A stretch of 64,000 nucleotides of DNA from Lycocorax pyrrhopterus obiensis (Eukaryota > Chordata > Aves > Passeriformes > Paradisaeidae): the NCBI GenBank assembly GCA_014706295.1, contig JACSVZ010000002.1, forward strand, positions 58,179,617 through 58,243,616, read 5' to 3'. The position numbers and the translations under genes were made by a program. The stretch's first letter is position 1. Each line of letters starts with the position of its first letter. Below the pieces are notes generated by a model. The model did no database searches. It was not told where the DNA came from and saw only the letters and a program-made list of their open reading frames with translations. This document shows positions 1 to 8,883 of this stretch, piece after piece.

Positions 1-2219
1 ATTCCGCTTTAATGACCCACAAAAGAAACAGTAACACTAAATACTAAAAGCTATGAGCAAAATTTCTTAGATGGAAATTTAGTACCCAAACTCTAAAATG
101 GCCAGGAGGACTGTAGAAGAGTCAGACTTCATTCATACTGCTGTGTGTAAATACACAGAAACACATTACTGCAATTAGATAAATTTTATTATTATCTTCA
201 ATGACAACTGCCTTACAAGATATTGCAAATTCAAGTGAAAAGCTGCCATATTTAGAGTTTCCTACAGGACAGACTGTTTCTTGCCCTGAGACAATATCCG
301 GGCTATAGAGTGAACAAACCTGTTTCTGCTAACTGGTGATGTCTGTGATATATAGGACTGCCAAAACCAGGGAGATGGGTGATAGGACTCAGAATAGTCT
401 CATTTCAAAAGCAGTTCAGAAATATTGCCCCCAGCTTCCAGCAAGCAACAAGCTAGCCACTTTCACAATGCCCTTCCAAGGTGGATCGTTGGGTGATAAC
501 TCTTTATCCTCTAGATTCCCTGTTTGTCATTTCTGGTCTTCAGGAGTTCTGAGCTCTCACACCTGACAGTTCTGTAAAAGCTCTCCTCTAAAAATATGAG
601 TACTGTGAGGCATTCAGAGTGGCCTGACCTATCTTAATATTTTAGATTTCTCTCTGCAATGTATGTGTAAAGGGGGGTGGATGACCCCTGTGTTGGGCAA
701 AGCATTTAATTTGCCATGAGATCTCACAGCAAAAACAGCAAAGAAATTACTAGGACATGCAGTTCTTGGCTTCATTTCCACATAGTAACACTGTGGTGAT
801 TTCAAACATCTCCACCCTCTCTCAGATTATTCTGTCTCTTCTTCTAATTACTTTTTATTTTCCAGTTAGAGTCTATGTCTTGCTCTTATCACCAGACGCC
901 CCTGCCCTTTTGATCTTATTAGCTTCTTTATACTCAACACTTTCATCTCTGTTGTTCCTCTTCTGTGTTCTTTATTTTTTCTCCAATTTTAAACTCACCC
1001 ATGTCTTCCTGAGATCCTCTAACCTCCTCTGATAGCCCTTATCTCTGTCCATGAGTAAACCTGACAGCATGGAGAAGCAGTTCCACCATGTCAGGAGGTC
1101 CCCAACAAGGAAAAAGGATTTACAAGGAAAGTACTACCCAGGCCCCAAAGCCCAGGCCAGCTGCAGATTAAGTTGTTGTGTTGAAGAGAAGATTTGCTCT
1201 ATGATTGCTGCAGAAGCACCAGGGGAGGATGCGCTGCACCCAGGCATAACACTGCACTTGTATTTCTGTCAGATTTTTAACAAACTCGTCAGATTTTTAA
1301 CAGCTACACCAGGATGATATGATTTTTTTTGCCTAAGTTCAAGTTCCTACTCCTACTCTAGTGAATTTAGGCACTAGAAATTCTCAGAATTATTATCCCT
1401 TTCCACATGGCAAAACAAGTCTTGTTTTAGTCCAATCTCAATTTAAGAAACAATTGGGATAAATTCTTCTTGTCCCTCTGTCAGAAGGAGGTAATTTGAG
1501 GCAGAAAGATGCCCTGGAAGACTTCAGCTGAAAAACACGCAGCATACACACAGTGAAAAGACCCAATTTTAGGTGAAACATACTCATAACCTGAAATGTC
1601 TGTCAGTGCACAGCCAAATATGCCATGCACTGTGGGTCTGGAGCCAGGGTGAGTCCCAGCTGGTACAGTGTGAACATGAATGTATGGCTGCAGGGCAACC
1701 CTCAATTTGGGTGGTGGTACAAACATTCCATGTGCAGCAGAGCCTAAGCTGAGCAGCCACAAGCTGCTGGGCCTGGCACTTTGGATGAGGAGCATTGGAC
1801 CACATGCCTTGGAGGAATGCAGAAGAAGGAGATGCTTTTCATCCCTCCTGCCCCATGCCAGCATCAGCTCTTGACACAGTAAGTCTGAATCTAGTAATTC
1901 ATAACACATCAGCTGCTGGGTTTTATGTAAGCACAGCCACTCAGAATATCTGCACGATGTTCTGCTCTCTGTGAGAGCTTGTTAGCTCAAATCTGGTGCT
2001 TCAATGACCAGTGTGCTAGTAGGACCAGTGTGCCAGAAAGCACAGTTACTGAACAGGTTCTCTGGGTGCAACTCTCGGCAGCTGCACCTCAGCTAAATCC
2101 TGTTGGATCTATGTTAAATCCCTTCAGTGCCTGCAACTACCTCTGCTTCATAGTGGAAGTATCATCACGCTCTCCTATGGATGCTGAAGAAGCTTCAGCA
2201 GAGAATTTCTTCAGCTCTC
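1..2219. other. Non-coding stretch, no gene recognised
   Basis: No frame here resembles a known protein. The open frames are short, overlap on both strands and lack convincing splice sites. At about 1268-1304 a segment beginning GTCAGATTTTTAACA occurs twice with a 20-bp period. The rest is ordinary AT-rich avian DNA, with somewhat GC-richer sequence at 1,600-2,200 that could be an old unrecognised repeat. Confidence 0.6.
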
Positions 2220-2542
2220 TGCAGCATTTTTCTGAGAGTTCTGTCTTTCCTGTGCAAGTAACTCAAAACAATGTTACAGTTTTGTAAACTTCTTGCAGCT
2301 GCAGGTTGTTTTGCAGAATTGTTACGGTTCTAACTAGTAAAACATTCAGAGATGGGTGTCTTAGAACTTGACCAATCCCCTTAAGGGGTGGATGGCCAAA
2401 GAACCAATTACCTTATGCCATTTAATACACTTTGCGAACTAACATATAAAAGCCTTCTGAGAGTTCATTAAAGTGCTTCCATTTATCCCTGAGCCTGGAC
2501 TCTGTGTCGTTTCTCTACTCGTCCGTGGGGAAAACAGCGACA
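2220..2542 (+). mobile_element. Solo LTR of an endogenous retrovirus
   Basis: The 3' half has the order expected of an LTR: CCAAT boxes at 2372-2376 and 2404-2408, a TATA box (TATAAAAG) at 2445-2452, an ATTAAA polyadenylation signal at 2467-2472, and then a U5-like tail ending in GCGACA. If the LTR begins with TG at 2220 and ends with CA at 2542 (323 bp), it is flanked by CTCTC at 2215-2219 and 2543-2547, a possible 5-bp target duplication. That motif is low in complexity, so the left boundary is uncertain; TG at 2320 is an alternative start. No internal retroviral sequence lies on either side, hence a solo LTR. The family is inferred from layout only. Confidence 0.6.
2445..2452 (+). promoter_or_regulatory. 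LTR TATA box
   Basis: TATAAAAG lies 15 bp before the ATTAAA signal at 2467-2472 and 37-41 bp or more after two CCAAT boxes. This is the core promoter of the LTR and could still direct transcription rightwards. No evidence of use is visible. Confidence 0.55.
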
Positions 2543-4179
2543 CTCTCCTGTCCTTTTGGCCATGCCAAAGTTATCCAAATTTTTCACTGTCCAGAAATAC
2601 CTCATTTTTTCCAACCTTTATGCCCCAGCACTGAATAATCCAACTTAGATTCTAAATCAATGCAACTAATTAAAATTTCATGCAATACCATCTAAGAAAT
2701 CGATTTCTTTAGTTTTAAGAGCATGTTCTGATCATGCAGTCATTGGGGCTTTTTTCCCCATTAACAGTATCATTTTGCTTTCAGGTCTTCTACGAGGTAA
2801 TATGATAGTTGTATTGTTCCTCATCCATTTCCTCTACTAGGTGGATCCTCAAAGTACTCAGAGTTCATCCTAACTTATTACACCATTCTTCATAGTACAA
2901 ACATCAGGGCATAATTTCTCCATTCAGCAAAGCTAATTTCTTCATGAGATAAGCAAATGCAATTCCCTGCAGATTTAGTGAGACTATGGAATGCATTAGT
3001 GCCAAGTCTGGATAAATTCAGCTTTTGATAAAGAAGATAAATGAAGACTGCAAAAAGAAAACTATGGGAGGCATATTGCAAGAAAAGATACTAACAATTA
3101 GTAAGCAATATGGACTGTCATGAATAGAGTGATTTCGTATTTCATTCAATCCTCTTATCATCTGTGATAAACAGTCCAACTCTAGAATACATTCGGTTCA
3201 GCTTTTAAATGGAGTGTAGTGGCAAAGATGTTCAATAGAATCCGAGAGACTTGAAATGACTGGCAGCCAAAGCTTCCACTGAAAATTCAGAGCAAAATAA
3301 ATTTTCCTTGAGGAACGTTAAAGAAACATTCCCTGAAGTATGTGAAGCTCCAAATTATGAAAGGTTTTGTTCTGTTTTTCACATCTTCCTGTTACAAACC
3401 TTGAGAAACAGGTACCTTGAGAACAGAAAACTTGACACATGGAAGGAGGAGAAAATGAGGTCTCTGAGAACTAGGGGAAAACTTTTATATGCTTGGTGAA
3501 AGAAATACATATAAATAAAGCTGCTAGGGAAAGGGAGAGAAATCAGGAAGCGTAAGCTTAAATGTTTTGGTTGCACTAGGCAGAAAGAATGGAAATTACT
3601 TTAGTAAGATACTGAGAAAAAGTCACAAGTTACAGTAGACTGTGGATTTAAAGAAGGAAAATTGAAGGTAGTATAGAGTGGTAAAGGTCAGCTTTTTCTC
3701 AAAGAATGCTTCCAAGAATTCAGCTAAAAATGAATGTATTAATATTACTTCTTTCTCTTTTGACAAGAGACGAGGACATCGAAGAGGAGGAACTGAGGTT
3801 GGCAACAGCTGCTAATTGTTTTGTGCAAGAAGTTGGAAGAGCTCCTGAACTTATGGAAATGATAGATGAGGGAAAGAAAATAAGATGTAGCATTAGCATC
3901 CAGTCTTATAATCCTCAAGGCAACCATCCTGGCATGTTAGCAAACACCACTGGGATAACATACTGTGCTTCTTGAGTAACTCCGGAAAGGAAAGAACTCT
4001 GAAACAAAGGGGTTTTTTTCTCATTGTAATGAGTCTTGGCTCTGGACAAATCTTCAAATTCAAGTTGCACACTGCTCAGTCTATTTATCGTCTTTGAAAG
4101 AGTTCTTGGTCCTTCTTTTCCTTTTTAGTATATAAATCAGCCAGGCTTATTTAACAAATAAAAATTATTTGTCTTAAGC
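2543..4179. other. Non-coding stretch, no gene recognised
   Basis: AT-rich sequence with short overlapping frames only. A frame at about 3770-3890 (plus) is acidic and glutamate-rich after a pyrimidine tract, but matches no family I know and has no exon partner. No RNA gene or repeat family was identified. Confidence 0.55.
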
Positions 4180-4989
4180 TGTTATTTGCAATATCCCCAC
4201 CTCTTGGATTCCTGAATGCTAAAAACAGGCAGGTAGGTGTCACTGCCCTGGGAGATGGGTCGGCCTCGGGGGGTACTCGTCCCGCCTAGGAGGCGACAGT
4301 GACCTTTCCCGCAGACAGGCACTGAAAAGTGTCGAGTCTCGGCGGCTGCTTGAAATGGGCTGCACTGGCTCTGTATCAGCAGGCGCACCCAAATGTGAGG
4401 GGACCTGAAGGTCTCAGTCTCTCAGGAATTCTGGGGGTGAAAGAGGCAAGGGAGAGGACCAGTCCGTGAAATCTTCCAAGGTTTATTACCCTGAAAGCAA
4501 AGGGGAGGAACTGGCCAACGAGAGCCAGGGGCACCGTGGTTTTCTACAGGGGTGGCACCAAACAACCAACCAATAGAAGGTAAGCCCAGAGGGAGATCCC
4601 GGGGACACAGAACCAATGGCTAGGTTACAGAGGAGGGAATTAACAGAACAAACCAATGAACAATCGAACTTAACAGAACTTTCTGGAGAAGTGGTACAGG
4701 CTCAGAACCGGGTCTCGCCCACGGACTGGTCCTCGCTCTCCGAGTCGTCTGCCCATTGGGTAGGCATGCCGTGATAGACAGTGGGCGGACCCCAAGTGGT
4801 CCGAGGCACCCCAACAGGTAGGTAATTTTCCTGTCCAGTTCTTCACAGATGGGCCTACATACACCATGCAGAGACCCAGATGTGTTCTATACAGCACCAG
4901 CAACAGAAAAACAGGAAAACTGGTATCAAAGCTCTCTCTTTCACTCCACAGATAGTCCTGAACAATATCTGGGGTTTGAATCTATATCA
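4180..4989 (-). mobile_element. LTR-like block of an older endogenous retrovirus
   Basis: This GC-rich block stands out from its surroundings. Read on the minus strand it has several ATTGG (inverted CCAAT) motifs, then a polyadenylation signal (plus-strand TTTATT at 4482-4487), then a pyrimidine-rich U5-like section. Directly upstream on the minus strand, at 4990-4999, is AGGGGGAAAG, which looks like a polypurine tract, so an LTR beginning TGATATAG at 4989 is reasonable. An end at 4180 gives terminal CA and about 810 bp. The 3' boundary is a guess and no target duplication was found. The pattern suggests a 3' LTR from a different family than the provirus at 5535-8877. All short frames in it are LTR translations, not genes. 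Confidence 0.5.
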
Positions 4990-4999
4990 CTTTCCCCCT
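4990..4999 (-). other. Polypurine-tract-like sequence
   Basis: On the minus strand this reads AGGGGGAAAG and lies immediately before the proposed LTR start at 4989. A purine run there is the expected plus-strand primer of reverse transcription. It supports reading 4180-4989 as a 3' LTR rather than a solo LTR. Confidence 0.4.
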
Positions 5000-5528
5000 G
5001 GAGATTGACAGTCAGCGAATAAAAAGTCAGAACAAAGTCAGCCTAGAAAGCCAAAGGTTTATTTTTTGCTTTGCAAACAAATCTTTTGAAATAATGAATT
5101 TCATGTGATTTTCAGCAGTGTACCCAAGTTAATTCAAAACATTTGTGAACCCTAACAACCCTTTTAACAAACACAGTTAAGTTTGTTAAGAAACCTAAAA
5201 GAGGCGAGTTTCACATGATTTTTAGCAGAAGTTTGGCCAAATCTCAAATACAACATCACGATGCACAGAGCAGCAGTGACAGAGGCATAAAACATCAGGG
5301 TTTCAAAACAGTCTTGTGGCTCTCCTCTGCTTCTCAGAGTTCTCCCATTTTTACAAAATCAATAGCAATATTTAAGTTCTTATCTTTCCTTGGTCTCCAA
5401 CCTCATCTTCCTTTTATCTTCTCAGTTTCGTCACAATATAAGGTATTTATTCCTGAGAACCTCACAAGTCTTATATATTGAGATTTCTAGACCAGATGAA
5501 AAATTTCAATATTTTAGATCACTTAGAG
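5000..5528. other. Unassigned DNA, possible internal remnant of the older retroelement
   Basis: This stretch lies between the purine tract at 4990-4999 and the younger provirus. If the LTR reading to its left is right, it is the 3' internal part of that older element, but no retroviral protein similarity could be read from it. It is AT-rich with no coding signal. It continues after the provirus at 8884, so the younger element is inserted into it. Confidence 0.35.
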
Positions 5529-5534
5529 AAGCAC
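5529..5534. repeat. Target site duplication (left) of the provirus
   Basis: AAGCAC lies directly left of the element, and the same six bases lie directly right of it at 8878-8883. A 6-bp duplication is the size typical of class II (ERVK/betaretrovirus-like) integrations, so this fixes both ends of the provirus. Confidence 0.9.
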
Positions 5535-5875
5535 TAATACCGTCCTTGCCTGGCTCCATGAATGCACAGGCAGGTTCAGTATTAAGTCGGTAGCAAAGAG
5601 GCAGGAAGGGAATTTGCTTTTCCTTCATTCCAAGAGTTTATTGCATCTTCACCCTCGAAGGGCAGGCAAGCAAATACCACGAACAATGGCTCACTGAGGG
5701 TTTTTCCCAGGGCCGGGGGAAAGGCGGGATTAGGGAACGGGGACCAATGGGAGAGCCCTGGGGGAGTGACGAGGCTGAAAGCCAACCGGGGAATTCAAAC
5801 CAGGACAGTTCATACCAAAGGGCAATGAACCCCGGGGGGAACCCCAACACAAAGGCACGTTCACTGGCTCCCACA
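5535..5875 (-). repeat. 3' LTR of the provirus
   Basis: 341 bp, beginning TGTGGGAGCC on the minus strand at 5875 and ending GGTATTA at 5535. It carries AATAAA (plus-strand TTTATT at 5637-5642) and an ATTGG motif upstream of it; no clear TATA box was seen. It matches the 5' LTR over its full length, with mismatches clustered in three short places. The ending TA rather than CA is shared by both copies, so it is a family feature and not damage to one copy. Confidence 0.92.
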
Positions 5876-5887
5876 ACTCCTCCTTTT
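5876..5887 (-). other. Polypurine tract of the provirus
   Basis: On the minus strand this reads AAAAGGAGGAGT, directly against the TGTGGGAG start of the 3' LTR. It is the expected primer site for plus-strand DNA synthesis and fixes the orientation of the element. Confidence 0.85.
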
Positions 5888-6297
5888 GGTATAAAACAAA
5901 GAGACTTCCCCCCCCAAGGACCCCCAAACCCAAATTCCCAAAAACTGAACATATACAGAACAACAAAAATGATCAGAAGCACCCAAAGCCCAATGTCCCA
6001 ACAAACCAAACATACATAAAACAACAATAGCAATCAGAAACACCCTCAACTCCGTGTCCCAACAAGTCCTTAAATCTTTCAGAGTATTTTTTCTCTGGAT
6101 GCTGGAACGGATGCTCCCACAGGCAAAGGTGACTTGAAGCAGCACAGTTTTTTTTGGGCTGATGCAAAGTTCAAGTGTTCACTGCTGATGGTACCAGGAG
6201 CATCCAGAGGACAGCAGGGTGATAGATGTTGGGTGCTGGACATCATCGTGGTGAATGCAGGCACAGGCTCTGGCATTTGCTTCTGTTGGGGTTTCAA
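5888..6297 (-). pseudogene. Retroviral 3' remnant, probably end of env
   Basis: Between the polypurine tract and about 6300 the minus strand holds short frames rich in hydrophobic residues, such as a stretch around VLCMFGLLGHW, as expected near the membrane-spanning end of a retroviral envelope protein. The frame is not continuous: adjacent hydrophobic pieces fall in different frames. A diverged tandem duplication of about 60 bp (copies ending near 5940, 6000 and 6061) repeats the hydrophobic segment and helps explain the disruption. No surface subunit or fusion-peptide region was recognised upstream. The env assignment rests on position and hydrophobicity, not on a firm match, and the product is not functional. 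Confidence 0.45.
5933..6061. repeat. Diverged ~60-bp tandem duplication in the proviral 3' region
   Basis: The plus-strand motif TCCCA followed by A-rich sequence recurs with a period of about 60 bases (ends at 5940, 6000 and 6061), with two full copies and the start of a third. The copies differ at many sites, so the duplication is older than this insertion or has changed quickly. It lies in the hydrophobic 3' remnant. Confidence 0.6.
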
Positions 6298-6582
6298 ACA
6301 GAGTTAAAAATTTTGCAATTTTAAATGGGGGGGGGCCTTTCCCTTCTCCCCCCTTCTCTTACTTCAAGTCTGGGGAAAGGGGAATGGTATAAAGGTAACA
6401 GGGATATGGGAACAGGTGGGTAGGGAATGGATAACATAGTAAATAGAGGGGTACAGCTTAACAAAAAACTTCTTAATAGGAATACTGGGGAGTGAGGTTG
6501 TGGGAAAGGCAAAACAAAGGGGTGGTAATAGGGAACATTACGATTTGGGGAATAACAGAATGGGGTAGGATCTGGGGAGACA

Positions 6583-6774
6583 CTACAGGTGTTTTGACTT
6601 ATCCATTTGAAGTTTTGTCTGCAGTTCTGGTTCCTTTGATGTTGTGTCAGTTTCTATACTGGACATCTGTGCTTGTTTGCGTCGTCTTCTTTTCCAGGCA
6701 ATGGTGGTTTCATCTTTTAATTGCACCCTGTTCATCTTCGTCGGTGTTGTGTGTGCAGCAGCGATGATTGCCAA
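6583..6774 (-). pseudogene. Basic retroviral segment, origin uncertain
   Basis: A minus-strand frame of up to 63 residues contains the basic cluster KRRRRK, followed by a polar, Ser/Thr/Glu/Lys-rich tail and a stop. Such arginine-rich segments occur near the start of env or Rec-like proteins in class II elements and also in nucleocapsid regions. The first codon shown for this frame is not necessarily an ATG. It lies between the gag remnant and the env-like 3' end, where pol should be, so a deletion joint is probably close to it. The identity is inference only. Confidence 0.3.
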
Positions 6775-6911
6775 GTTGGAGCAGGATCTGCCCTTTTCTG
6801 GCAGCTTCCAGGTGTCATCTGTGGCCCTTGGTTTCTCTTCTGCTTGCTCTGGCTGCCCCGGTCCTCACACTCAGCACGACAACTTGAGAAGTCACCGCTC
6901 TGTCTTTCCGG

Positions 6912-7496
6912 CTACTTCTGGGGGCTGCTTATATTTACTGCTTTTTTCACCACGTTTTCACAGCTTTCTTGGGGTTCTGCAGCTTTAGTCTTGCTGTCTT
7001 CCCCCTTTTTCTGCTTTTTATGCAGCATGGGGGCAGGAAGCGCGGGCAGGGTCAGAGCTGAGATGAGAGGCAGCACTTGGGCGGAATTTTCGCAGCTGGG
7101 TGCGCAGAGCAGCGGCAGCAGTTGAGGCTTCGAAGCTCCAGGGCATTCACGAAGCGGCGGAGGGGCTGGTGGGGGCTGGGGCTGGGCTCGGCGGCAACGG
7201 GGACTCAGCTGTAGGGTTCTCTTGGGCAGTGATTCTGGCATGCATTTTTGAGCTCGGCTTTTGCGCCGCTTTGGGACCTCGGCTTGGGGCTCGCCCAGCT
7301 GCTGAAGGAACTCACTGGGGTTGTGAGGCTGAGGTGGCCCCGCTTGCGGCTTACTGCTCCCCCGCCCAAGGCTCAGGCCGGGGCTTGAAGCCGGCTCGGC
7401 TGGGGTTTGGAGCGGGTGGGTGTGCACATTTTGTGGTTTCTTCGACAAAGCAGGTGTGAGCGCTGCGGGCTTCTGACGGGGAAGACAGGGGTACAA
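6912..7496 (-). pseudogene. Proline-rich gag-like frame, second reading frame
   Basis: An open minus-strand frame of about 194 residues, rich in proline, serine, glutamine and lysine, follows the gag 5' frame and overlaps its last 124 bases in a different frame. A proline-rich spacer after matrix is usual in betaretrovirus-like Gag. The simplest reading is that a frameshift near 7400-7490 split one ancestral gag frame in two; the GC-rich composition alone could also keep a frame open by chance. No capsid major-homology-like motif or CCHC zinc knuckle is visible before it stops at 6912, so capsid and nucleocapsid are missing. Confidence 0.4.
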
Positions 7497-8242
7497 AAGG
7501 TCCCGACGAGGGGAGAGGGACCCGACGCAGCACCGATGGGTGCGTGGGAGGGGCCCGGGATGGAGGAGCCGTGCGCAGTAACGTGGGCGGGAGAAGGTGG
7601 GGGAGGGGGGCCACGTGTTTGCGAGAAGCCCGCCACTCCGGGCGCCGGCGCCACACGGTCAGCACCATCTTTGATAAGGGGAGTGGAAGCGGTAAAATTA
7701 AAATTAAAGGAAGCAGCTGATATTGCGGGTTGTACCACGCTGCGATTGCTTTGGAACAAATTTATAGTGGGGAAAACTGGGGAATTAGGTATAGGGAAGG
7801 GGTTTAGGATAGAACTCGGAGTAGCCTGACCATTGCTACTCCGGGCAGGGAACAAAGGCAACAGAGAGAGAGCAGGCAGGCGACGGTGGCAAGCCTGTGC
7901 ACAAGTGCAGGGTATTTCTCTCGGTTTCCCTTGATCTGGGGGAGAGGGAACAGGAACACAGGGGTGAAGAGACAGTAAAGAGTTTTTTAAACTGGGGTTA
8001 ACATTTTTAAACTGTTTCACATAACTATCAATAGCTTTTGCTAGCTTATAAAGCAAATACCCTTTTCCCGACATAAACAGCCATCGAACAAAATGTTTTA
8101 AGTACTCAACTAGCCACTGTTTAAAAAGCCACTGAAAAAAATGTTTTAAACCTTCCCTAGTATAACATAAATTTTCTCGAACAAGGACTTTTAGAACTGG
8201 GAGAAAGACTTCCCATAGGAGACGAGAGAATTTTGCCCCCAT
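7373..8242 (-). CDS. Truncated Gag, matrix and proline-rich part
   Basis: The first ATG after the primer binding site in this frame, at 8242, gives a 289-residue frame beginning MGAKFSRLL. Glycine at position 2 fits an N-myristoylated retroviral matrix, which targets Gag to membranes for assembly. Residues 1 to about 80 are aromatic and basic, as in a helical matrix. A 16-residue unit is repeated in tandem there (HFFQWLF then HFVRWLF). From about residue 90 the frame is rich in proline and serine. It ends at 7373, well short of a usual Gag of 500-700 residues, and has no capsid or nucleocapsid. The frame is open but probably encodes only a defective protein. The leader between the PBS and this ATG is about 270 bp. 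Confidence 0.65.
   Translation of the reverse strand: MGAKFSRLLWEVFLPVLKVLVRENLCYTREGLKHFFQWLFKQWLVEYLKHFVRWLFMSGKGYLLYKLAKAIDSYVKQFKNVNPSLKNSLLSLHPCVPVPSPPDQGKPREIPCTCAQACHRRLPALSLLPLFPARSSNGQATPSSILNPFPIPNSPVFPTINLFQSNRSVVQPAISAASFNFNFTASTPLIKDGADRVAPAPGVAGFSQTRGPPPPPSPAHVTAHGSSIPGPSHAPIGAASGPSPLVGTFCTPVFPVRSPQRSHLLCRRNHKMCTPTRSKPQPSRLQAPA
8079..8155. repeat. 48-bp tandem duplication in the gag matrix region
   Basis: Plus-strand AAAATGTTTTAA occurs at about 8090 and again 48 bp later, inside longer similar copies. Because 48 is divisible by three, the frame is kept and 16 residues are repeated in the matrix. The copies have diverged, so it predates this insertion or belongs to the family. 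Confidence 0.6.
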
Positions 8243-8516
8243 CTCCCTCTCTTCCCAACTCTCAAGATAAAAGGAAATTAACAAACAAGGATACAAAAGT
8301 GACCCATTTTACCTTCGGGGGTCAAATACAATTCTCGAGAGCGGTCTACTGACTGGACCGATCTTCTCTCTTATCTGGAACATTGCCGGTCCCCCCCCGC
8401 CGAGATCCCTGATAAAACTCAGAGGTTTCTTTGGAGTTACGGCTGCTCAAAAAGGCGACTTTCAATTCCAGCGGCGAAGCCATCCTGGAGACACTCTTCA
8501 TGGTCAGTTCGAGGCT

Positions 8517-8534
8517 GTCGCACATTGGGCGCCA
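8517..8534 (-). other. Primer binding site, tRNA-Lys type
   Basis: The minus strand reads TGGCGCCCAATGTGCGAC, starting two bases after the end of the 5' LTR. TGGCGCCCAA is characteristic of sites that pair with lysine tRNA, used by lentiviruses and many class II/betaretrovirus-like elements. The two-base spacing is as expected. The last bases deviate from the usual lysine tRNA complement. Confidence 0.85.
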
Positions 8535-8536
8535 TC

Positions 8537-8877
8537 TAATACCGTCCTTGCCTGGCTCCGTAGATGCACAGGCAGGTTCAGTATTAAGTCGGTAGCAAAG
8601 AGGTGGGAAGGGAATTTGCTTTTCCTTCATTCCAAGAGTTTATTGCATCTTCACCCTCGAAGGGCAGGCAAGCAAATACCACGAACAATGGCTCACTGAG
8701 GGTTTTTCCCAGGGCCGGGGGAAAGGCGGGATTAGGGAACGGGGACCAATGGGAGAGCCCTGGGGGAGTGACGAGGCTGAAAGCCAACCGGGGAATTCAA
8801 ACCGGGACAGAACATACCAAAGGGCAATGAACCCCGGGGGGAACCCCAACACAAAGGCACGTTCACTGGCTCCCACA
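8537..8877 (-). repeat. 5' LTR of the provirus
   Basis: 341 bp, with TGTGGGAGCC at 8877 and the same TA end at 8537. AATAAA is present (plus-strand TTTATT at 8639-8644). Compared with the 3' LTR I count eight substitutions: three near 8560, two near 8604 and three near 8803-8812. The 5' LTR would hold the proviral promoter and transcribe leftwards in this window. Confidence 0.92.
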
Positions 8878-8883
8878 AAGCAC
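8878..8883. repeat. Target site duplication (right) of the provirus
   Basis: AAGCAC, identical to 5529-5534. Removing the provirus and one copy joins 5534 to 8884 and restores continuous older sequence (CACTTAGAGAAGCAC then CTTTATTGAAAC). Confidence 0.9.

Larger units (their letters stand above)
5535..8877 (-). mobile_element. ERVK-like (class II) provirus, internally deleted
   Basis: A 3,343-bp provirus in minus orientation: 5' LTR at 8537-8877, lysine-tRNA-type primer binding site at 8517-8534, gag start at 8242, env/3' remnant at about 5876-6300, polypurine tract at 5876-5887 and 3' LTR at 5535-5875. The internal part is only 2,661 bp, against about 7 kb in a complete betaretrovirus-like element. 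No protease, reverse transcriptase, RNase H or integrase could be recognised, and no capsid or zinc-knuckle motifs. It is therefore defective and could move only with proteins supplied in trans. The two LTRs differ at 8 of 341 positions by my count, so it is fairly young. Identical flanks of AAGCAC show a true integration rather than a rearranged fragment. Confidence 0.9.

Noticed and set aside
4380..4400. TGGGTGCGCC on the minus strand as a primer binding site
   Set aside because: It does not fit the 3' end of a tRNA known to prime retroviruses, and it would put the LTR end in a place that leaves the adjoining GC-rich block unexplained.
5582..6033. Long minus-strand frames running from the proviral 3' region into the LTR
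   Set aside because: Much of their length is LTR sequence; the same LTR-derived frame recurs in the 5' LTR at 8584-8876, so it is not a gene.
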